A stretch of DNA of 11,754 bases, taken from positions 1-11,754 of the forward strand of contig DASTHS010000191.1 of the NCBI GenBank assembly GCA_035718085.1, given 5' to 3'. The notes under the pieces were generated by a model that was not told where the DNA came from, ran no database searches, and saw only the letters and a list, made by a program, of their open reading frames with translations. Positions 5,939-11,754 of the stretch are shown piece after piece (position 1 is the first letter of the stretch; the number at the start of each line of letters is the position of its first letter). The stretch is from DASTHS01 sp035718085. GTDB taxonomy: Bacteria > Actinomycetota > Acidimicrobiia > Acidimicrobiales > Palsa-688. Position numbers and translations under genes: made by a program.

Positions 5939-6566
5939 CCGGCGGGGCCGGTGCGTCGTCCGCCGGACGGGCGCCGAGGTCTTCGGCTGCCTGGCGCACC
6001 TGCCAGTCACGGTCGCTCAGCGCGCGGCTCAGGGCGGCATCGACCTCGGGGCCCTCGAAGGGGGCGAGCGCCAACACGGCACGACGGCGCACCGCTGGCC
6101 GGTCGCCGGTCGCCTCGAGGATCGCGGTCAGGCCGGCCGGGTCGCCGATGGCCCCCAGGGCGGCGACCGCCGCCTCCCGCACGAGCGGGTCGCGGTGGTC
6201 GGCCGTGACCGCGGCCAGGCGGGACACCGCCGCCGTGGCGGCCGAGCCCACTTCGCCGAGGGCGAAGCAGGCGGCCTCCACCACGCCGTCGTCGTGATCG
6301 CCCAGCCGATCGGTCAGCGGCGCCAGGCCGGTGGCCCCGCGGGTGGCGGCGAGCTCACACGCCCGTCGGCGCACCGGCGCAGCCGGGTCGTCGAGCGCCG
6401 CCCGCCAGGTTGCGTCGTCGAGGGCGCCGAGGCGGTCGAGGGCGCCGAGCGCCGTGGCCCGCACCGCCGGGTCGGGGTCGTCGAGCGCGGCCCGGGCCGT
6501 GGTCTCGTCGCCGGTGTGCCCGGCGAGGGCGACCGCCCGCCGACGGGCGAGGGGGCCGACGGTCAC
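5931..6566 (-). CDS. HEAT-repeat (PBS lyase-like) protein
   Basis: Predicted 211-aa all-helical repeat protein, probably cytosolic, suited to protein binding; no partner can be named. About six HEAT units of roughly 30 residues are visible. Their markers are DPDPAVRATALGAL (30-43), DPAAPVRRRACEL (60-72), DHDDGVVEAACFALGEVG (90-107), DHRDPLVREAAVAALGAIG (123-141), DRPAVRRRAVLAL (155-167) and DRDWQVRQAAEDLG (185-198). There is no signal peptide. The start is uncertain: GTG at 6566 lies 10 bp after the stop of the upstream membrane-protein gene and is preferred; GTG at 6605 would add 13 residues and overlap that gene. The stop (5931-5933) lies inside the 3' end of convergent mreB, sharing the 8-bp TCATGTGA. 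Confidence 0.8.
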   Translation of the reverse strand: MTVGPLARRRAVALAGHTGDETTARAALDDPDPAVRATALGALDRLGALDDATWRAALDDPAAPVRRRACELAATRGATGLAPLTDRLGDHDDGVVEAACFALGEVGSAATAAVSRLAAVTADHRDPLVREAAVAALGAIGDPAGLTAILEATGDRPAVRRRAVLALAPFEGPEVDAALSRALSDRDWQVRQAAEDLGARPADDAPAPPVT

Positions 6567-6576
6567 CCCGGAGCGC

Positions 6577-6798
6577 TCAGGCGGTCGCGGCGTGGTGGAT
6601 GGCACTGGCGATGGCCCAGACGGCGACGCTGAGCGCCGCCGCCAGCACCACCCCGAGCACGAGGGCGGTCAGCAACAGACCGAGGCCGCTGCGCAGCCTG
6701 CGGCCGGGACCCACCCGGTGCTGCACCCGTCCGGGCGCACCACGGCGGGCCGCCAGCTCGGGCCGTCGGTCGGGCGCAGCGCGCACGGGGCTGGTCAT
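6577..6798 (-). CDS. Small single-pass membrane protein upstream of the HEAT-repeat gene
   Basis: Predicted 73-aa protein of unknown function. An Arg/Pro-rich N-terminal half (1-37) is followed by one strong hydrophobic helix (about 38-66) and a short AIHHAATA end, so the basic half should face the cytosol. The ATG at 6798 is chosen because upstream frame composition is not protein-like and because it gives a compact reading frame. A G-rich stretch lies just before it, but the ribosome binding site is weak. It ends 10 bp before the preferred start of the HEAT-repeat gene, suggesting a two-gene operon. A spurious frame is possible, but the clean hydrophobic segment argues for a real gene. Confidence 0.55.
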   Translation of the reverse strand: MTSPVRAAPDRRPELAARRGAPGRVQHRVGPGRRLRSGLGLLLTALVLGVVLAAALSVAVWAIASAIHHAATA

Positions 6799-6931
6799 CG
6801 GCCGACCCCGCCCGGGCCGGGCACCGCGGAGGTGGCAGGCTGGTGCGCTGTGACCAGCGCCGTCGACCCAGGTGTGCGCCGGCCGTGGCCGTCCGATCGC
6901 CGCTCTCCCACGGCACCCGACCCTACCCCCC
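6799..6931. other. 133-bp divergent intergenic region
   Basis: This is the largest gene-free stretch. It lies between the divergent 73-aa membrane protein and PDZ/Lon protease genes and so should hold promoters for both. I see no TANNNT hexamer at leaderless spacing for either start, no clear inverted repeat and no riboswitch-like structure. A frame opening with GTG at 6850 ends at 6939, inside the protease gene, and is probably chance. Confidence 0.4.
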
Positions 6932-8185
6932 GTGGCTGACGCGACGTCCACGGCCCCGGCCGTGCCCCCGCCGGCCTCGGGTGCCACGCCCCCGCCAGGC
7001 CCCGGCCCCGGTCGCCGTCGCCGGACGCTGCTGTGGGCGGCCCTCACCCTGGCTGTGGCCGTTGGCGTCGCCTTCGCCTGGGCGGCGCACCGAGCCGGCG
7101 GCTACTTCGAGTACACGCCCGGCGACGCACCGCAGGTGACCACCGCCACCACGTGCGCCCTGCGGGGGTCGTCGGGCACCCTCACGCTGCCCGGCGGTTC
7201 CCCCTGCGCCAGGGTCGTGGTCCCTCCTGGGCGGGGTGCCCCCATCGACGGCCGGCTGCTGATGGTCGACGTGCTGGTGGGCCGGCCGACCCCCCAGGAC
7301 GTGCTCCTCGACGAGCTCGGCCTGCTCGGCACCGTGCACCGGGGGGCACAGCTGCTGCCGGCAGCCGAGGTGCTCGGGTCGACGCCCGCCTCGCAGATGG
7401 CCTGCCAGGACGCCCAGCAGATGACCGACGCCACCCGGTCGGCGGCGGTAGCGGCGCTGACGAGGCTCGGGCAGAAGGTGGGCACGACGCGCCTCGGCGC
7501 CCGGGTGGTGCAGGTGGAGCCGGGCTCGGGCGCCGCCGCCGGGGGCGTGCGTTGCAACGACCTGGTGACGGCGATCGACGGGCACCCGGTCGGCGACGCC
7601 GCCGAGGTGGCCGCTGCGGTGCATGCGTCGGCGCCGGGGCAGGAGGTGTCGCTGACCGTCCAGCGACCGGACGGGAAGGGGGGAGCCACCACGCTGACCC
7701 TGCACGCCCGCCTCGGCAGTGTGCCGGCCCGCCCGGCCACCCCCGAGGCGCCGGCCGCGCCGGCCCAGCCCCACACCGCCTTCCTGGGCGTGGCCACCAG
7801 CGACGACGTGCGCTACGACCTGCCGTTCCCCGTGTCGGCCGAGGTGGGCGACATCGGTGGCCCGTCAGCCGGACTGGCGTTGACCCTCGGCATGCTCGAC
7901 ACCCTCTCCGGCGGCCACCTCATCGGCGGTCACGTGGTGGCCGCCACCGGCACCATCGCCCCCGACGGGGCGGTCGGTGACGTCGGGGGGGTGGCCCAGA
8001 AGGCGATCGCGGTGTCCCGCGCCGGGGCGCAGGTCTTCTTCGTGCCGCCGCAGGAGTACGCGGCCGCCCTCTCCCACGCTGGGCACATGCGGGTCGTGGC
8101 GGTGCGCAGCCTCGGCCAGGCGCTCGCCGTGCTCGAGCAGATGGGCGGCGCGCTGCCGCCGACGGCCGGGACGGCCACGGCGTGA
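6932..8185 (+). CDS. Membrane PDZ plus Lon-like (S16) Ser/Lys protease, YlbL type
   Basis: Predicted 417-aa protein with a Pro-rich N-terminus ending in RRRR, one membrane helix (about 33-51), an extracytoplasmic linker domain (about 57-185), a PDZ domain (about 188-258) and a C-terminal Lon-type proteolytic domain (about 281-405). The catalytic dyad is intact: S312 in DIGGPSAGLAL (307-317) and K357 in VGGVAQKAIA (351-360). No AAA+ ATPase domain is present, as in actinobacterial and Bacillus YlbL-type proteases. The likely role is ATP-independent cleavage of membrane or exported proteins; substrates are unknown. C75, C92 and C158, with C208 in the PDZ domain, are the outward-facing cysteines. 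The GTG at 6932 gives the expected short cytosolic N-terminus; GTG at 6872 is an alternative. It is divergent from the 73-aa membrane protein gene. Confidence 0.88.
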   Translation: MADATSTAPAVPPPASGATPPPGPGPGRRRRTLLWAALTLAVAVGVAFAWAAHRAGGYFEYTPGDAPQVTTATTCALRGSSGTLTLPGGSPCARVVVPPGRGAPIDGRLLMVDVLVGRPTPQDVLLDELGLLGTVHRGAQLLPAAEVLGSTPASQMACQDAQQMTDATRSAAVAALTRLGQKVGTTRLGARVVQVEPGSGAAAGGVRCNDLVTAIDGHPVGDAAEVAAAVHASAPGQEVSLTVQRPDGKGGATTLTLHARLGSVPARPATPEAPAAPAQPHTAFLGVATSDDVRYDLPFPVSAEVGDIGGPSAGLALTLGMLDTLSGGHLIGGHVVAATGTIAPDGAVGDVGGVAQKAIAVSRAGAQVFFVPPQEYAAALSHAGHMRVVAVRSLGQALAVLEQMGGALPPTAGTATA

Positions 8186-8239
8186 GCGGCCGGGACGGTT
8201 GCCGCCCGCCGGGGCGCATCCCGGCGCAGCCCGGCGGGT

Positions 8240-8244
8240 GGGGG
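8240..8244 (+). promoter_or_regulatory. G-rich ribosome binding site deciding the kinase start
   Basis: GGGGG is 7 nt before the GTG at 8252 but only 1 nt before the alternative GTG at 8246, so the downstream start is favoured. Confidence 0.4.
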
Positions 8245-8251
8245 CGTGGGC

Positions 8252-10864
8252 GTGTCGACGACGTCGGCTGAGGCGCTCTTCGCCGCGCAGTTCGCCTCGC
8301 TCGCCGTCGCCGTCGCCGGGGTGCTGCTGGTCGCCCTCCGCCGGCGGTCAGCAGCCGGCGGGCCGGGCGGCGGCCCGGTGGTGCCCGCTGCGCGCGCCGG
8401 TCGATTGGCGCTCGCCCTCGGCCTCGCCGGCGTCGCCGCCGCCGCCGCCCTCGACGGCCTGCAGGTCGCGGCCGACGGCCGGGCGACCGCCTCGGTGCGC
8501 CTCGTCGCCGGGCTGGCCGTGGCCGTGGGCAGCCGGCGCTGGCGGCGCGCCACTGCCGCCTCGGTGGCCGTGGCCCTCGGGGGTCTGGCCTGGGCCGCCA
8601 CCGGGGTCGTCGGGCTCGTCGCCGCCGGTTCGGGCGGTGGTGGCGTGGTTGCCGACGCCGTCGACGCCACGCTGATCGGCGGCGCCCTCGCCGTCGGCGC
8701 CGGCCTGCTCGGCGCCAGCCGATCGTCGGTCGCCGCCCGCATCGCCGCCGCCTCCGCCGCCGCGCTCCTCGCCGTGGTATTGGTGCTCTCCGCCGCCCTC
8801 GGCTCGGTGATCACCTCTGCCCTGCAAGGGGCGCAGCTGCGCAGCCTCACCGGTCGGGCCGGGGTCGAGGTCGCCGAGCTGTCCGCCACCACGGCGACGG
8901 CCGTGGAGGACGCCCGCTTCGCCGCCGCCGACCTGTCTGCCGTGCTCGGCTCGGCGCAACCCGACCCGCTGGTCGGCGGCCCGCCCGCGCCGGTCGCCGC
9001 GCAGCTCGGGCGGCTCGCCGCCCTCTACCCGGTGGGTGGGTTCGCCTACGTCGGCTCCGCAGGTGAGGTGGTCGCCACCGGCGGCGCGCTGACCGCGGCG
9101 ACGGCGACCGCCCTCGCCACCGCATCGGGCCTCCAGGGTGACGGCTGCAGCAACGGGGGCGCCGGCGGGGTCGTGCCGGCCTCCGGGCTCCTCTGGGCCG
9201 CGGCCACCTTCCCGGTCTGCCAGGCCACCCGGCCGGTGGGCGCGGTCGTCCGGGCCGTGCCCTTCGACGGTGCCTACCTGGCCGGCCGGCGGGCCGCCGA
9301 CCCGGCGACGGCCGTGCTGCTCGCCTCGGCCACCGGCCCCGTCGTCGTCGGCGGCGCTGTCGACCCGGCCGCCGTCGCCGATGCCCGCACCGCCGCGCTC
9401 ACCCCGGCGGCCCGGGTGGTCGGCCACCTGGCCGTGGCCGTGCAACCGGTCCCCGGCCCGGGACCCAGGCCGGTGGGCGCCCTCGTCGTGGCGTCGGCCC
9501 TGGCCAGCCAGGTGGCAGCCCGCACCCGCCTGCTGCACGCCCTGTTCATCGTCTCGGTCGGCGGCACCGTGCTCGCCCTGCTCCTCGCCGCCCTCGTCGG
9601 CGACCGCATCACCGCCGGCGTCCGGCGGTTGACCGGCGCCGCCGCGCGCGTGCAGGCGGGCGACACGACCGCACGCGCAGGGGTCGGCGGCGACGACGAG
9701 GTCGGCGAGCTCGGGAACGCATTCGACGCCATGGTCGTCTCCATCGAGGAGCAGACGCTCGCCCTCGAGCGGGCGGCGGCGGACGAAGCCGCGCTCCGGG
9801 GTCGGTTGGAAGCGGTGGTGGCCGGCATGGGCGAGGCCCTCGTCGCCGTCGACGCCGGCGGTCGGGTCACCGACTTCAACCGGGCGGCGGTGGCCCTGAC
9901 CGGGGTGGCGAGGGCTGCGGCGGTCGGCGCCGCGATCGACGACCTGTTCGACCTCGTCGACGAGCAGGGGCGACCGGTGCTGCCGATGCTGGTGGGTGCC
10001 GACCGCACCGGGGTGCGAGGCGTGGTCGCCACCCTCGTGGCAGCTCCCGGTGCGGGCGTGCCGGTGGCGGCCACCGCCGGGAGCCTGACCGGCGCCGCAG
10101 GCGAGCCCGCGGGTGCCGTGCTGGTGCTGCGGGACCTGCGCGCCGAGCAGACGGTCGAGCGGATGAAGAGCGAGTTCCTCTCCCGCATCGGCCACGAGCT
10201 GCGCACACCGCTCACCGGCGTGATCGGCTACGCCCAGTTGCTCGCCCGCTACGGGGACGACGTGCCCGCCGGCCGCGGCCCACAGTTCGCCGGCGAGATC
10301 CTCTCGTCCGCCCGCCGCCTGCTGCGGGTGATCGAGATGCTCGAGTTCGTCGCCGGCACCGGCGCCGGCCGCCTCACCCTGCGTCGCGAGCAGCTCGACG
10401 TCGCCGAGCTCGTCGATCAGGTGGTTGACAGCTGGGCCGACCGCGCGCCCGCTGGCACGCCCGTCCGCCGCAGGGTCGGCCGCAGGCTGCCGGCCGTCGA
10501 GGGCGACCGCCGGTGGCTGGCCCTGGCGGTCGACGAACTGGTCGACAACGCCGTGAAGTTCTCCCCCGACGGCGGTCCTGTCGACGTGCGCGCCGCCGCC
10601 ATCGACGGCGGCGACGGCCCCGCGGTCGAGATCACCGTCCGCGACAGGGGGAAGGGCATGACCGCCGACGAGCAGGAGGCGGCGTTCACCGAGTTCGCGC
10701 AGGGTGACGGCAGCGACACCCGCTCCTACGGCGGCCTCGGCCTCGGGCTGGCCATCGTGGCCCGGGTGGTCGACGGCCAGGGCGGCACGGTGCGCTGCAG
10801 CTCGGCGCCGGGGCGCGGGTCCACCTTCAGCATCCGCCTGCCCGTCGCCGTGAGCGAGTCGTAG
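8252..10864 (+). CDS. Large membrane sensor histidine kinase (7 TM, HAMP, PAS, HisKA, HATPase)
   Basis: Predicted 870-aa sensor kinase. Six hydrophobic segments (about 8-29, 50-68, 81-97, 101-125, 138-155, 161-190) precede an extracytoplasmic domain (about 191-424) and a seventh helix (about 427-450). HAMP (450-503), PAS (about 512-630), HisKA (about 636-700) and HATPase (about 755-866) follow. Arg-rich loops after helices 1 and 3 place the N-terminus outside. Kinase boxes are intact: GHELRTPL with H648, DNAVKFS with N766, DRGKGM (798-803) and GGLGLGLAI. The outer domain looks Cache-like and has two cysteines (C299, C323) that could pair. GTG at 8252 is preferred over GTG at 8246 because GGGGG (8240-8244) sits 7 nt upstream. 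No response regulator lies in the window, so the target is unknown. It starts 66 bp after the Lon-like protease gene and may be co-transcribed with it. Confidence 0.9.
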   Translation: MSTTSAEALFAAQFASLAVAVAGVLLVALRRRSAAGGPGGGPVVPAARAGRLALALGLAGVAAAAALDGLQVAADGRATASVRLVAGLAVAVGSRRWRRATAASVAVALGGLAWAATGVVGLVAAGSGGGGVVADAVDATLIGGALAVGAGLLGASRSSVAARIAAASAAALLAVVLVLSAALGSVITSALQGAQLRSLTGRAGVEVAELSATTATAVEDARFAAADLSAVLGSAQPDPLVGGPPAPVAAQLGRLAALYPVGGFAYVGSAGEVVATGGALTAATATALATASGLQGDGCSNGGAGGVVPASGLLWAAATFPVCQATRPVGAVVRAVPFDGAYLAGRRAADPATAVLLASATGPVVVGGAVDPAAVADARTAALTPAARVVGHLAVAVQPVPGPGPRPVGALVVASALASQVAARTRLLHALFIVSVGGTVLALLLAALVGDRITAGVRRLTGAAARVQAGDTTARAGVGGDDEVGELGNAFDAMVVSIEEQTLALERAAADEAALRGRLEAVVAGMGEALVAVDAGGRVTDFNRAAVALTGVARAAAVGAAIDDLFDLVDEQGRPVLPMLVGADRTGVRGVVATLVAAPGAGVPVAATAGSLTGAAGEPAGAVLVLRDLRAEQTVERMKSEFLSRIGHELRTPLTGVIGYAQLLARYGDDVPAGRGPQFAGEILSSARRLLRVIEMLEFVAGTGAGRLTLRREQLDVAELVDQVVDSWADRAPAGTPVRRRVGRRLPAVEGDRRWLALAVDELVDNAVKFSPDGGPVDVRAAAIDGGDGPAVEITVRDRGKGMTADEQEAAFTEFAQGDGSDTRSYGGLGLGLAIVARVVDGQGGTVRCSSAPGRGSTFSIRLPVAVSES

Positions 10865-10899
10865 CCCGCCAGGTCCGGGTCGGGGGGCGGCACGCCATC

Positions 10900-10905
10900 T
10901 ACGCT
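10900..10905 (+). promoter_or_regulatory. Putative -10 element (TACGCT) of the DivIVA-like gene
   Basis: TACGCT fits TANNNT and is followed by 6 nt (GCAGCC) and the ATG at 10912, with no Shine-Dalgarno sequence in between. This suggests a leaderless transcript independent of the upstream kinase gene, whose stop is 47 bp before the ATG. Confidence 0.45.
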
Positions 10906-10911
10906 GCAGCC

Positions 10912-11658
10912 ATGACCGGTGGAGAGACGGGCCGAGCGACGAGCGGTCTCGGGCCAGACCTGATCGCGCAGCGGGGCTTCATGGTCGTGCGTCGCGGCTT
11001 CGATCAGGAGGAGGTGCGCGCCTTCCTCGACCAGGTTGCCGCCGAGGTGCGCGCCCTCGACCGGCGGGTCGCGGCGCTGACCGACGAGCTGGCGGCAGCC
11101 AAAGCGGCCGCAGCCCGCGCCGCGGACGCGGCGCCGGTCGCCCCCGCAGAGGCGGTCACGGCTGCCCCCGCCGAGCGGGCGCCGCTCGACCTCGACGAGG
11201 TGGTGGCACTGGTCGGTGAGGAGACGGCGTCGGTGCTGCGCGCCGCCCGGTCGGCGGCGGTCGACCTGCGGCGGCGGGCGGAGGCCGAGGCCGAGCGCAT
11301 CGTCGGCGACGCCCGGCAGGCCAGCAGCTCGATGCGCCTCGAGGCCGAGGGGCTCCTGGTCAAGACGGCGGCTGACGCCGAGGCCACCGTCGAGCAGAGC
11401 CGGCAGGCGGCCCGCACCGAGGCGGACGCCATCGTCGCCCGGGCCCGCGCCGACGCGGACGCCGTGCGCGAGCAGGCGGAGCAGGAGCGGCGCCGCACCG
11501 TCGACGGCGCCCAAGCGGTGCGGGAGAAGATCCTCGCCGACCTGTCGCGGCGCCGCCGGGTGGCCACCGTGCAGATCGAGCAGCTGCGCGCCGGGCGCGA
11601 GCGGCTCCTCGAGAGCTACGCCGTGGTGCCACGCACCCTCGACGTGGTGCACGAGTAG
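10912..11658 (+). CDS. DivIVA-like coiled-coil protein, possibly truncated by an amber codon
   Basis: Predicted 248-aa protein. The N-terminal segment RGFMVVRRGFDQEEVRAFLDQV (about residues 21-42) resembles the DivIVA/Wag31 domain, which binds curved membrane and recruits cell-pole or septum factors. A first coiled coil (about 42-75), an Ala/Pro linker, and a long second coiled coil rich in Ala, Glu and Arg (about 98-235) follow. There is no membrane helix. Leaderless spacing from TACGCT supports the ATG. The reading frame stops at TAG (11656-11658) after TLDVVHE, but the same frame continues without a stop to the window end with LQRAYTVARAAADVAG, a continuation of the same style. GAG to TAG is one base, so this may be a nonsense mutation or a sequence error. 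Family membership is by motif resemblance; a role in polar growth or division is inferred. Confidence 0.8.
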   Translation: MTGGETGRATSGLGPDLIAQRGFMVVRRGFDQEEVRAFLDQVAAEVRALDRRVAALTDELAAAKAAAARAADAAPVAPAEAVTAAPAERAPLDLDEVVALVGEETASVLRAARSAAVDLRRRAEAEAERIVGDARQASSSMRLEAEGLLVKTAADAEATVEQSRQAARTEADAIVARARADADAVREQAEQERRRTVDGAQAVREKILADLSRRRRVATVQIEQLRAGRERLLESYAVVPRTLDVVHE

Positions 11659-11754
11659 CTGCAGCGAGCCTACACCGTGGCGCGCGCGGCCGCCGACGTG
11701 GCCGGAGGGCGCGCCGAGGCCGACGAGCCCGGCGACGGCGGCGAGCCCCACGGC
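11659..11754 (+). other. In-frame coding-like continuation after the amber stop of the DivIVA-like gene
   Basis: Thirty-two codons follow the TAG in the same frame without another stop, beginning LQRAYTVARAAADVAG and becoming acidic and Gly-rich. No ribosome binding site precedes the internal GTG at 11677. This could be the lost C-terminal end of the DivIVA-like protein, or intergenic DNA open by chance in GC-rich sequence. The window ends before it can be settled. Confidence 0.4.

Noticed and set aside
6850..6939. 29-codon GTG-started frame overlapping the start of the PDZ/Lon-like protease gene
   Set aside because: It resembles the leader ORF at 1758-1814 in its overlap, but it has no TANNNT element or ribosome binding site at useful spacing and its translation is unremarkable.
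8348..10195. 615-codon minus-strand open frame within the histidine kinase gene
   Set aside because: Low-complexity Gly/His/Arg-rich translation antisense to a kinase gene with intact domains; a GC-driven shadow.
10726..11751. 341-codon minus-strand frame antisense to the DivIVA-like gene
   Set aside because: No recognisable domain, and the plus strand codes a coherent DivIVA-like coiled-coil protein with a promoter-like element.

Overview
The window is very GC-rich, densely coded bacterial chromosome with GTG starts common. The gene set (MoaE, MreB, a DivIVA-like coiled-coil protein, a DUF2342 zincin-like protein, a membrane PDZ/Lon-like protease, and a PDZ protein carrying the N-terminal LWRHPSE motif) points to Actinomycetota. 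The LWRHPSE-type PDZ protein and the MreB suggest the class Acidimicrobiia. That placement is an inference from protein flavour, not from a marker gene.

Layout. 34-555 (+) is a YfcE-like metallophosphoesterase, convergent with 562-1761 (-), a DUF2342 zincin-like protein. A 70-bp divergent region follows, then 1832-2908 (+), an extended SDR with a C-terminal membrane helix. This converges on 2924-4165 (-), a membrane-anchored trypsin-fold/PDZ protein whose catalytic triad is gone. A second divergent region (87 bp) precedes an overlapping three-gene unit on + : moaE (4253-4714), an 80-aa membrane protein (4711-4953) and mreB (4946-5938, apparently CTG-initiated). mreB overlaps tail to tail with a minus-strand pair: a 73-aa membrane protein (6577-6798) followed by a HEAT-repeat protein (5931-6566). 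On + there follow a PDZ plus Lon-type Ser/Lys protease (6932-8185), a large membrane histidine kinase (8252-10864) and a DivIVA-like protein (10912-11658). The DivIVA-like frame runs on past an amber codon to the window end.

How the genes relate. Many products are envelope- or shape-related: MreB, the DivIVA-like protein, the membrane PDZ/Lon protease, the PDZ pseudoprotease, the sensor kinase and two small membrane proteins. MoaE (molybdopterin synthase large subunit) is the metabolic exception, yet it leads the mreB unit. Several starts (34, 4165, 4253, 10912, and probably 1814/1832) lie 6-8 nt behind a TANNNT -10 hexamer, the layout expected for leaderless mRNAs.

No tRNA, rRNA, CRISPR array, insertion sequence or clear intrinsic terminator was seen. 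No gene-free stretch exceeds 300 bases; the largest is 133 bp (6799-6931). I see no obvious new multi-gene system. The most noteworthy points are the dead or altered active sites in three enzymes, the symmetric divergent promoter with a small leader ORF at 1758-1832, the CTG start of mreB and the amber stop in the DivIVA-like gene.
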